A stretch of 64,000 nucleotides of DNA from Sipunculus nudus (lineage: Eukaryota; Annelida; Sipuncula; Golfingiida; Sipunculidae). The first letter of the stretch is position 1; every line of letters begins with the position of its first letter. Location: positions 4,655,464 to 4,719,463 of the forward strand of contig CM049320.1 in NCBI GenBank assembly GCA_026874595.1, given 5' to 3'. Positions 21,690 through 31,696 of this stretch are shown here, piece by piece. The notes below the pieces were generated by a model that saw only the letters and a program-made list of their open reading frames with translations, was not told the origin of the DNA and ran no database searches. Both the position numbers and the translations under genes were made by a program.

Positions 21690-24600
21690 CTTACACTCTA
21701 TAATCTATTCTCTATTATCCTTGGTTCTGCCTGTGATCATGTTATAACAGTAATCAAAATTTAAATAGAATTAACCATTGCCAAAAAGTATATTGGTAAT
21801 GCCATATTCAAAATGATGGTGTTTGATAAACTGACTGAATCATACCCCAAAAACTTGATTTGCTAGCTTGTATTAGGTAGTCCCTGATACATGGCAAATG
21901 TCCTGATGATAGTAATCTGCTGACTAGTGATAGAGCTCCTGTGCCAGGAAATGATATTTTGTAAGTTATCGTGATATATTGTGATAAAATTTCCATTACT
22001 ATCATGACAAGATCCAAAAACCAGATATCATATTCCAACCCTTGTGGTTGGCCTGTGCATATTAAATCCAAGATATGGCTAATGACTGATTCAGAATAAA
22101 GTTTTCCTCAACCCCTGTTTATATGCTTTAACATTAAGACCTGAGGTCTCACATTTTACTGAAATATCTCTAATTATCGTCTGTTCCACACTGACTGCCA
22201 AATAAAATTTGAAAGATTATTATCAAAATTAACCTGTTGCATGTTAGGACATTTATAATGACCTAAAATGCCATCATTTTATAACATGAAATCATTGTAA
22301 AGCATAACTGAGAAATTATTAAAATATTGAGAATGAACACAATACATTGATGGGTGCTCTCCTTTCCCGATTTTTACTTTTGTTTCTTATTTAAATAGTA
22401 TCAGTGATTTAGGATTGATCTATCTTTTTTTTTGCCTAGGCACAGTAGAATTTCTATAAAAAGTCCTTGTCACATCAACTGAAGATATATGTTGATAACA
22501 TGGCATGAATTATATAATAATTAACTTTGAGAATGAAATTTAGTTAAAAAATTCTTTGCCAGGTGTCAGCACATTTTCATCTTGGTATTGTCAGCTCTGA
22601 AGAATCCAGCAAGTTGAGGATCACTGCCACTGGTGTTCAAACATGCAAGACCACATTTAAAACAGAGAATACAGTATCTGTGTAATGCAGAATGCAAACT
22701 GGCATTTAGTGTTATGGCTGTTTGTAGGCATTTAACTTTAGGCCAGAATACTGAGAAATGTGTACAGAAAAACAGACAGACAGGAAGACCGATGACAGAA
22801 GAACAAACACACCTGGTTGAAAATATGATCTCTGTATAACTTTTCACTGAAACAAATACAGAAAGGCAGACGATCTCTGTTAAACATTTGTCAAACTAAT
22901 GCAGACAGACAGACAGACATTCAGAAGAAGTACACCTGGTTGATAATATGATCCCTCCACAAATTGTTTCAAAAGGATAGGCCCATAGTCTATTGGTGAT
23001 TCTGTTAGTGGCACTGTTTGTTGAATATGGATGATCTCAAGGTTAACCTTATGATGAGATTGGTAGGAGATTATTAAGTTTCCAGGATTATAGAATTTAT
23101 ATTCAGAGGGCCCCAAATAATTCAGAGGTCATAACATATCCTGAAGACATTAATCTCTTGGCTTTATCCATATGCCTACATTTTGCCACTTAGGCTGTGG
23201 TGGGGTTTGAATTAGCCTTGTACCTTTAGCTCTGAAGTCAATTGACCAAACCACCAGGCTACACCTCCTATTCCCCTTCCCCAAACACATACACACACAC
23301 ACATCTCCGATAAATATTACAGATGATCAAGATTCAGATGTGGATGTCAGAACTGGCACTTCTGCTGCCATCATGTGTAGACATTTGACATTATTTATTC
23401 ACAATGGCAAAGTGATTATTAAATTTTTAAACCTGGGTAATCTGATAAAAACTGATACTAAATGTTAAGCTCTCTGGCTTAAGTAGAAAATTACATAGGG
23501 CAGCAAGAATAGTATTCAAAATCAGCTTCACTGTTTTGTCACTAATGGATTTGATGCATAAATAAAATTTTTATTGGGTTTCATGGGATCACTGGAGACT
23601 TGAGAAGAATTCTGAAAGACAAGTTACAACCCAATACAAAGCCCTCTACTCATCACCAGTATTTATTATTTGACTAAATTTACCTTTCATGAGCATTGGC
23701 TCTAAATGACAACCAATTCATCATACATGGAAGAAAACATTACAAGTTGTGAGGGCCTTCATTTGCCTTCAGCATTATCAGGACTTGGTAAAACGAGCCT
23801 CTAATGAGTCCTTTTTACGCCACATTGGCCATGCTCTTCCATCTTGTTTCTTCAAGTAGTCCTGCCATACTCCTTCCAATTAGACTGCTAACACAAATAC
23901 GATAATCTCAATACTGGGCCGGAATCTATCATTTCCTTTCATCCATTGGATCTGAGGAGCAAGAAGGGAGTGATGCGTTCCTTTATCAATGTTTGTTTTT
24001 CCTGTCTCGCCTTATCGCCTTTTTGTGAATGTAATTCATCTTCTGAGATGTGATTAACCTAAAGATCCCATCTTTTTACACCCAAGTCAAAAGGTGAACC
24101 CAATAAAGGTCCCATTTCAAACTTGAAAAGCAATGGCTTAGAACTTTGTGAAAGAAAGATGATTAATTGTATGGAGACGTGAACAGAGCCATTCAGACAG
24201 GAAGAAAGCCTACAATCCTAGTGTCTTATGGGTATTTTCCACGTACTCACCTTCTTTTATTGGCATTTTAACCTGTGCTCACCACATGCATTATTTGCCA
24301 CAAGTTTGTGTTCAAACTGGATGTCATATTCTGCCAATATGTCTTTCAAATTTTTCAATAACATTTGGATATTTTGTCTTGTTTTCCCTCAGTTTTAAAA
24401 TTAGTTTTTGATAGTGATGATTATCTTGTAGATGGATATTTTGGGGATATTCCAGCTAGAAATTCAAACCATTCTGGAAATCAGTAAATAATCCTTTATC
24501 TGATAACTTGAACTCCTAAAATTGTAAAATTGCAACTTAATAAAATAAGAGAAAACCTAGGTTAACTGTAATATCTAAAACATATAGGAAAAACATTAAG
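21690..24600. other. no gene recognised; GACA-rich patches
   Basis: Two related patches at about 22770-22830 and 22900-22960 share CAGACAGACAG followed by ACACCTGGTTGA-AATATGATC, so they look like two copies of one repeat end. The 23840-24080 stretch keeps more CG than its surroundings and might be conserved non-coding DNA. No exon is supported. Confidence 0.4.
23180..23262 (-). repeat. tRNA-like SINE head on the minus strand
   Basis: Read on the minus strand, GTAGCCTGGTGGTTTGG is a box-A-like start and TAATTCAAACCCC a box-B-like motif about 45 bases later. No complete tRNA cloverleaf is evident. Confidence 0.45.
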
Positions 24601-24639
24601 TGTAACTTAAGAAACCAGAGAGAATCCTAAACCTAACAT

Positions 24640-24825
24640 TTTATTAAATCATAAGAACTCCAATTCCAATTTCTTGAAATATAGGGAAAACCTGAAACCC
24701 AACTCCTTGAAACACAAGGAAAATTTCTAAGTCCAGCTTTTTTGAAAATCAGGGAGAACCTAATTCCACCTTGTCAAAATTTTAGGGAGAATCTAGGTCC
24801 AGCTTCTTGAACTATGAGGGGATAC
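24640..24825. repeat. degenerate tandem repeat, period about 46 bp
   Basis: About four diverged units of the form CCAACTTCTTGAAATATAG followed by GGAGAACCT. The repeat is recognisable by eye; no function is proposed. Confidence 0.6.
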
Positions 24826-25539
24826 AATATTCTTCTGGAAATCATAAAAAGTAACCTTATTATCTCATGCTGTTTCATACACCAAAATAAGAGTTATATC
24901 AGTTGTTTCTGTTTAATGTCTTTATCTTTCTTCAGTATTGTTTGAAAACTTAAAGGTACTTCTGGCTTGAATTCATGTAAATCATAATATAAAAATAAAT
25001 CCCAGCTTCACCAAACTCTATAATCAGTATTGATAAGCAGTCCTCCATGTTGTTATCTGATGACCTACCCCTTACAGACTGTAATGCCACAACTCCTTAT
25101 CAAGAACCTTATTTCAAATTCATACTAGCTGTTTACAAAATCACCAGCTGTCACTCAAGATTACAGGAGGCTCATGGGACATGTAAGAGATCATTCATGC
25201 AGGGATAAGCACTGATTCCATTTTCAAATAAAATGTCATTTCTATTTAGTAAAGACTTCACCGTCTCATATTAAAACTGTCAAAACTCCTTTCCATGGGC
25301 AAATTGACTTGATGTTTTGTGGCTGTCCTTACAGAGTGCTTATGTAAAATATAAATGAGTTTTAAACCTAATTTTAGAATGTCATTTTCCAACGGGCTTG
25401 ATGCTACAGATTTGAGATTATGTAATTGAGTGTTACAGAGCTAGAATTACGCTGAAAATAATGCCTTCAGTGCAGCTTCAAGAGAAGACACTTTTCTGAA
25501 TATCATCTGTGTTATATGATGGTCTTTGCAATGGTTACA

Positions 25540-25690
25540 CAGACTACCTCGGGATTAATAAACAATTATTATAACGCTAATTACTTCCTCCCAGCCTCTC
25601 TGCATGTGTCTTAATTATGTTTCCTTCAAAGTCCCTCTTTTTGATGGTTCACCAAATTGCCACTGGTAGGTGATGAACAAAAGCTTGCTT
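25540..25690. promoter_or_regulatory. candidate conserved non-coding element, homeodomain/Fox/Sox site cluster
   Basis: Within about 60 bases are GGGATTA (K50 homeodomain-type), AATAAACA (forkhead-type), ACAATTATTA (Sox and homeodomain-type), GCTAATTAC and CTTAATTATG. Such clusters occur in developmental enhancers. AT-rich DNA also yields these words by chance, so this is a weak call. Confidence 0.2.
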
Positions 25691-25884
25691 CTTCGACAGA
25701 AATAATTATGTGTGTATATATAATGCAAATATTTCAGTCATATTGGTATAATTGATGATGGATTACACTTTTTGTTTTCAATAAACATATTTCCAAGAAC
25801 CATTGTGTGTATTTGTATTACTCCTTCTTGTTAGCTTCATTGATAAAGTGGAGGGGAAAACAAAATGCGCATCACCAACATGCT

Positions 25885-26210
25885 CTACATTTTAATCTGT
25901 GTGTCTGTGTGTGTTTGTTCACAAGAAAACTCACGCAATTATGAACAGAATCTCATAAAAGTTTCAGGGCGTTTTGGGAATGGACCTAAGAAGAAATAAT
26001 TAGATTTTGGTGTGGATCCAGTGCATGATCCAGATTCAGGGACATCATCAAGGAATATTTACAAATGTACAGTCACTTATGTATGAATGAACCTGGGAAT
26101 ATGAGCTGAAAAAATAAATGCAAACAGAGTTTTTGGAGCATCCCACAATAGGAATTCACCCACATGGCAGAGGCATGCATTCCTTAGAATGAAGATTTCT
26201 TGTTGTAATT
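25885..26210 (-). repeat. dispersed repeat R1, copy c
   Basis: Minus-strand copy carrying, in order, TTCATTCTAAGGAATGCA, CTCATATTCCCAGGTTCATT, ATACATAAGTGACTGTAC, TTCCTTGATGATGTCCC, GATCATGCACTGGATCC, ATGAGATTCTGTTCATAA and GCGTGAGTTTTCTTG, then ACACACA. It is the best-preserved 3' end of the four copies. Confidence 0.75.
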
Positions 26211-26214
26211 TGAT

Positions 26215-27000
26215 TCTCAGAAGGTCATGAAATGTGTTTTTTAAGTCTGTGAACATGTGTCTTATTTCAAGAAGTTTGATGTTTTCTTCGCAATAAATCA
26301 TGAGTCCAGATTAGCTCTGATCAACTGGTTGCAAACTTTTGGTTTACTCATTTTATTAGTTCTCATAAATCATTAATGTTATTATATTGATCCATTATAA
26401 CTCTGGTTTATTTATACCATTGTCTGCTAAACAAGCTTCCTTAATTAGTTTGATTATAATAAACTTGGGATCAAATCTAGGAATATAGGAAACCTAAAAC
26501 TGAAAAATTAAATGTAGCAGGATTGTAAATCATTGTACAAACTGACTACAGGCAGGATGCAGCTTATCAGTTAAACCATACTGAACTTATGAGATAAAGG
26601 CCTGCAGTTAGGACCTTGCCGTTATTATTTTAATTGGTGCATGGTTCACTGTCTTTACAATTGCAGTAACAATTATACGTCATCTGAAGATGTCATGTAT
26701 CTAGACACTACACTCATGATATGATACATTATACACATAAGGCTGTTTTATAGCTTAGGTATCAAGTCAAGCCTAACCTTCACTTGATACTTGATTGCAA
26801 TAAAATGTATGTAATATTTTATTTTGTGAGTTTTTGGAACAAAGTTTCATAGAATGTTTGTGAAAATGTATATAATCATGATTGTATTCTTGCATAAAAT
26901 CAAAATAATTTTTACAAATAAGACTAAGGAACCTTTATTGTTTTCTTTCATTATAATGTTATTAATTCCATAAAAACATAAAAAAGAATCATGTATTTTA
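26215..27000. other. no gene recognised
   Basis: AT-rich sequence without repeats or coding signs that I can support. Confidence 0.5.
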
Positions 27001-27004
27001 CACT

Positions 27005-27195
27005 AATTATTAGAGCCTCTCATGGGCAGGTGCTCTATAATAATCATTTTTCAAGTTTTCTGTTCATCTGTTGTCCATCTGTCTGTAACACTCTTTCACA
27101 TGTATTAATTATCTCAAAAACTATTTGTGCAGTTACTTGGGAGTTTTTTCTGAAGATTGACATGCCTCATCTCAAGAACTGTTGATGCATTTACT
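27005..27195 (+). repeat. decayed hairpin head of a GTC-rich element
   Basis: An imperfect hairpin, TTATTAGAGC and GCTCTATAATAA around a short loop, is followed by TGTTCATCTGTTGTCCATCTGTCTG-type sequence. Palindromic head then GTCYGTC words is the same order as in the family A and B elements. Confidence 0.4.
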
Positions 27196-27199
27196 GTAA

Positions 27200-28590
27200 A
27201 GGCTGACACTATTGAATTCCAGAATTGCAGGTCATGAGTCTTAGCGAATTTCCATAAATGTTAGACGTATATTAAAAATAAAAAGGTGGTTTAGAATTTT
27301 ACAGATGAAATGAGACTCAGGCATTTTTATACATACATATATTTACAGTAAAAGAAAACACACAATCTTTGTCTTTAAATCATATTGGCTCAAACTGTTC
27401 TGAACTCCTGAAGCATATAGAGCTCCCTGTGGAAATCAAGGCTGCATGCCCTTTGAATTAATACATTGTAACATTGATTAAAGTTGTGTATTACCCTTTT
27501 TCACTGTACACTCAGATGGTCGCATTCCATCTGGGAGATTCAGAGATAAACGGTGTGGACAAACGAAGGTCACCTTAGGAGTGATCATCTTTTTCTAGCG
27601 GATATTAGAACAGAACTTTATCTTGATTGTATACTCCACAGGGGCCTGTGTACATGATTGAATCATTGTTCTTTTTGTCTTTGTGAATCTAGATCTCCTG
27701 TCTATTGGGTACAGAGTCAGTGATGCATTTTTGTTTCCTACTTTGATGTTATGATCATGAGAGATCAGGAAGGGGCTCAGTTTCTTGTATTTCTTTCTTG
27801 GACAAATGTGCTTTGGTGCACAGAGGTTTGACTCCAGGAGGCATGGGGTCTTTGTTTGCTGTTCTTATAAATTAATCTTATATTCTTTCATTCTGATAAA
27901 ATCTGTACATTCATGATAAAAACTTACACTGGCTGATGAAGGAAGGCCTGGTATTGCCCATCACTTGTTGTGTCATCATAATTCAGTTCCGGTCACTTAT
28001 TGTGGACATACTTTCTAGGGAATTGAATGATTCATTAAGCACATATAAATGAGAGCCTACCAGCTGTATAAAAAGCAGTTTTCTAGTGTGTTTTACTTGA
28101 TGTCCTCTTTAATACGCATATTGCATCACCCTGCTTTATAAATTAGACCCATATGAGAGGTCCACATGTCATGGCTGAGTATCCACATATGAAACTGCTC
28201 TAAGAATTAGTATTGTGTTGTTTACTACTCTTTCTTTCTGTTCTTTTGTTAATAAATGTTCCAGTAAACAGAGGTACAAACAATTAAAAGAAATTTCTTG
28301 AAAACGCCAGTGTATGTACTGTTGGGAAAATAAGGCAGATATTTCCACTTTTGAACTTGCGATGAAATAGCAATCAAATCAATTCTTTTGTCAGTGTTTA
28401 AGAAACAGTGTTTAAGCATTTGGTTAAAGCAGGATTTATTTATTTATTTTTTAATTATTCTTTCAGTGTTGAACTCTAGATGTTTTGCATTAAAGTGAAA
28501 CTATATAACCTATTTCATCAGAAACATGAAGCACTCAAAGACCCCATACATTCCTATATCATTATTATGGATCACCAGATCTCAAATATT
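27200..28590. other. no gene recognised
   Basis: AT-rich. A small GC-richer patch at 27520-27600 (ATGGTCGCATTCC... ACGAAGGTC) stands out but has no extended open frame. Confidence 0.45.
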
Positions 28591-28593
28591 TCT

Positions 28594-28697
28594 TAGATCA
28601 AAGGTTTGTGGTAATTACCAAGATCTAAGATCTGTGGTTATTTCTAAGATCTAAGATCTGTGATTATTTCCAAGATCCAAGGTCTGTGGTATCACAG
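28594..28697. repeat. 26-bp tandem repeat, four copies
   Basis: Units start at about 28594, 28620, 28646 and 28672 with AAGATCTAAGATCTGTG as the best-kept part. Each complete unit carries two AGATCT palindromes. Confidence 0.85.
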
Positions 28698-28699
28698 AT

Positions 28700-29460
28700 C
28701 AGATAAGACCATGGCTGCCAGAACAAAGGTCAGGTGGCTGGAATCTAAGATCACACCTATATGTGTGCACAATGGGCAAATTTTCTCTCATTCTGAAGGT
28801 TACATTCCCAAGAAAAAGGCTCACCCTCTGTTCAGATGAACAAATTGCCCCATTTCACAATTGTATAGAACCCTTTAAATTAAAACATATAATGGTGACT
28901 AGATTACCTCCAAATTTTAATGGATTGCTCTTTGGTTGTTGCCCTATTACTCTGCAAAATATCATCAAAATTCTTTTAAGTACAGTTGCTGAAAGACAAA
29001 CCAGCCACAATGAAAACATAATACCACATCTCCTGGTAGAGCAATGACAAGTCTGTTAAATCAACTTTTTCAGTTTCTGTACAAAAAAGGTATTTTTCAT
29101 TTCACTTAGTTTATCTGGCAGTGTTGGAACAATTTAAATATTTATAATAGGGTACATTTTTTGTATTTCCAACACTATGACTGATTACAGTTGAGGGAAA
29201 ACTGATTCTGAAAGCTGACACCTAAACCATTTCTTTGATTAATCAGTCTCCATTATCATTATTATGAAGACAGAGAGAGATTGAATAAGGTTTAATGGAT
29301 GTCATTATGTGATTCATGTCTGCATGCAGGTGTAGGACAATAAGGTTTTCATGATTGTAGAAGAGAACAATTAATTTTCCATCCAAGTGCTCCATATCCA
29401 GTCAAAACAACATATCTAGTGAAACCTAAGGCTTTAGCTATTCATCAAGAAATGAAATAA
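28700..29460. other. no gene recognised
   Basis: Contains one open frame of about 94 codons (28763-29047, plus) without domain motifs. The part around 28900-29040 reads like an old repeat end. Confidence 0.4.
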
Positions 29461-29466
29461 TTAATT

Positions 29467-29700
29467 GTATCCCCTGACAAAGTTGGGATACTTTGGTTTA
29501 GGCTTATTTGCACTGCTGCAGAGATTTCTTTCAGGTGAGATAACTTGAAAAATATTTCACGGATCTTTATGAAACTTGACATGTGCATGGATATGGTTGA
29601 GAGAATGAAGCCAATTTAAAATGGGGTCATGACCTTTTCTAGGAGGGTGACCTTAATCAGGCCCATTTTTGAAGAAAGTCACAGTTATCACACCAGTTCT
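29467..29700 (+). repeat. truncated hairpin-headed repeat
   Basis: GTATCCC (29467-29473) and GGGATAC (29485-29491) are exact inverted arms around CTGACAAAGTT. They precede GGTGAGATAACTTG-type text and a GGGTCATGACC stretch. The head resembles the TATCCGCC...GGATA hairpin of element B at 59213, so it is probably another element of the same broad class. The LTR element is inserted shortly downstream. Confidence 0.5.
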
Positions 29701-29831
29701 TAAATATCTCAAGAAATATCTTGCTTGGATTGATCCAAAAATTAAAAAAATCAAGTTGACCAAAGATCTTGGATAGTGTTGTCACGTACAACACCAAATT
29801 TATTTCATCAAAAACATGACCTTATTTCATG

Positions 29832-29836
29832 ATTAT
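29832..29836. other. target-site duplication, left (ATTAT)
   Basis: ATTAT directly precedes the 5' LTR and recurs directly after the 3' LTR at 34378-34382. Five bases is the usual length for Ty3/gypsy integration. Confidence 0.9.
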
Positions 29837-30056
29837 TGTGGAGATAGTTCTCATAATTTATTTTATAGTAATTCAGTAATAAGCATAGCCCTGAATATTC
29901 CATGTCAAAATGTATGCGGTAATCGCTGAGACCGGGACACCCGGGACTCATGAATATTTATGTGGGATCGCCATGTTCCTTGAGCGAATACATTCTTCTG
30001 TTTCTGTTAAACTGGTGTTCCATTCTTTATTGTTTGCGTGTCTGACGAACACAACA
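29837..30056 (+). repeat. 5' LTR
   Basis: 220 bp starting TGTGGAGATAG and ending ACACAACA (TG...CA). It is identical to the 3' LTR except at two positions: CCCGGG here against CCCAGG, and CACAACA against CACGACA. Confidence 0.95.
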
Positions 30057-30074
30057 TGGTGTCAGAAGTGAGAT
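30057..30074 (+). promoter_or_regulatory. primer binding site, tRNA-Leu-like
   Basis: TGGTGTCAGAAGTGAGAT begins immediately after the LTR. TGG complements the CCA end of a tRNA, and the rest matches the 3' end of animal tRNA-Leu with about two mismatches as I recall it. It primes minus-strand DNA synthesis. Confidence 0.7.
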
Positions 30075-30104
30075 AAACTGAATATCCACGCTTTGGAACT
30101 GAAG

Positions 30105-31109
30105 ATGGCACAGTGTCAGGTACCAGCCCCGGCGGTGTTCAGCTTTACTCCGGACGAATGGCCCAGTTGGAGCCGACGGTTCGAGAGATTTCGGAAAGCA
30201 AGCGGGCTCGCAGAAAAAACAGACGAGGAACAGGTAAATACGTTCATCTATCTAATGGGCGATAAAGCAGACGATATCATGAACACATTTACGCTATCAG
30301 CCCTGGATAAGAAAATATATCAGAAAAAGCGTGATGAATTTCAAACTTATTTTACTGGCAAACGAAATCACGTGTTTGAGCGCAGCAAGTTTAGTGTCCG
30401 GGTACAAAATGATGGTGAATCCGTGGATGATTTCATCACGACGCTATATAGCTTGGCTGACCACTGTGACCTTGGTACATTTGGGGATGAGATGATACGG
30501 GACCGTGTTGTTGTAGGTGTCAAAGACCCCATCTTGTCAAAGAAACTACAGTTAGATTCTAGGTTAACATTAGAGAGTGCAGTGGCACAGGCTCGCCTTA
30601 ATGAAAGCGTTATGCAACAGCAGCCGATAGTCAGGCAGAGTCAAAACCAAAACTTAAATGTTGATGCCGTCAAGACCTACCGCCAGAGGCCGCAGTTTCG
30701 ATCGCAGGGAAACCCAGCATCAAGACCACCCCACCAACAAAAGCCACCACCCAGATACAGTCAAAACAGTCCAAACAAATCAAAATGTGGTAGGTGTGCT
30801 AAAACACCTTGGCATCCAAGATCAGAATGTCCTGCAAGGGATGTTTCATGTCATAAATGTTCAAAAAGGGGACATTATGCTCGTGCATGTAGAGCAGCCA
30901 CATCTGGTAAGCGCGTCGGTGAAATTGAAACAGCACCAGTTGATCCCTTTTTGGGTGAAGTCTACACAGATGACCAGACAGCGTGGTGTGTTAAGGTACA
31001 TATGGGGGACTTTCCAGTGATATTTAAAATTGATACAGGTGCTGATGTATCAGTTATACCCGAGAAATGCTCCATACAGACAGGGTATTGTATGGACCAG
31101 GCAATATAA
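30105..31109 (+). CDS. Gag and N-terminal protease (Ty3/gypsy)
   Basis: I start at ATG 30105, the first in-frame ATG after the primer site, giving 334 residues. Residues 1 to about 180 form a capsid-like region with conserved Trp and charged helices. A Gln/Pro-rich linker follows. Then come two zinc knuckles for RNA binding: CX2CX5HX4C at residues 228-242 and CX2CX4HX4C at 249-262. The aspartic protease begins with the DTGAD catalytic motif at 310-314. The frame then runs into a stop about 20 codons past the catalytic motif. The rest of the protease continues in the -1 frame, consistent with loss of one base near 31060-31070. Gag and protease are otherwise fused in frame. Confidence 0.92.
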   Translation: MAQCQVPAPAVFSFTPDEWPSWSRRFERFRKASGLAEKTDEEQVNTFIYLMGDKADDIMNTFTLSALDKKIYQKKRDEFQTYFTGKRNHVFERSKFSVRVQNDGESVDDFITTLYSLADHCDLGTFGDEMIRDRVVVGVKDPILSKKLQLDSRLTLESAVAQARLNESVMQQQPIVRQSQNQNLNVDAVKTYRQRPQFRSQGNPASRPPHQQKPPPRYSQNSPNKSKCGRCAKTPWHPRSECPARDVSCHKCSKRGHYARACRAATSGKRVGEIETAPVDPFLGEVYTDDQTAWCVKVHMGDFPVIFKIDTGADVSVIPEKCSIQTGYCMDQAI

Positions 31110-31696
31110 AGTTACCAGTGGTAGGTAAAGTGAATACTACGCTAAAAACAGACACTGCCACAACCACACAAGATGTATACATCTTAAAGGGTACTAGTCA
31201 ACCGCTGCTTGGCCGACCAGCAATTTGTGCACTCAAAGTACTCACCAGAGTTGGCAAAGTCAGTGATAGTGATACCAGCTCATCAGATGATAAGACTAAA
31301 TACAAAGCGAAATTCCCTGAACTATTTGATGGCCTGGGGGAAGTTTCGGGTGAATACAGTATCAAACTTCAGCCAGACGCAAAGCCGTATTCTCTGAATG
31401 TTCCGAGACGTATTCTGTTACCGCTGATGGATCGCGCAAAAGCAGAACTCGATCGAATGCAAGATTCAAATGTCATTATTCCAGTGACTAGTGCAACTGA
31501 CTGGTGTTCGCCAATGGTAGTTGTACCCAAGGAAAGTGGTGAATTGCGTATTTGTGCGGACTTGACAAAGCTAAACAACAGCGTAGTTCGCAATACGAGC
31601 GATACATGCTACCTACCGTTGAGCAAGTTCTCGGACAAATCAAAGATTCGAAATATTTTACGAAGCTGGATGCCAATTCCGGGTTCTGGCAACTGA
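31067..31696 (+). pseudogene. Pol fragment 1: C-terminal protease and N-terminal reverse transcriptase
   Basis: This frame continues the protease after the first break. LLGRPA at residues 47-52 is the conserved C-terminal protease motif. The N-terminal part of reverse transcriptase follows, with DWCSPMVVVPK at 145-155 and LRICADLTKLN at 160-170. The homologous part ends near 31591. Beyond it the frame reads non-homologous residues to a stop at 31696, while reverse transcriptase resumes in the next -1 frame. The second break is also consistent with a single lost base, between about 31586 and 31605. Neither break sits on a recognisable slippery heptamer, so decay or assembly error is more likely than programmed frameshifting. 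Confidence 0.88.

Noticed and set aside
27815-27845. tRNA gene or SINE from GGTTTGACTCC
   Set aside because: Only a box-B-like word is convincing; no box A or foldable arms at the right distance.
31060-31605. Programmed frameshifting in the LTR element
   Set aside because: No X-XXY-YYZ slippery heptamer lies at either break, and both fall inside conserved domains rather than between gag and pol.
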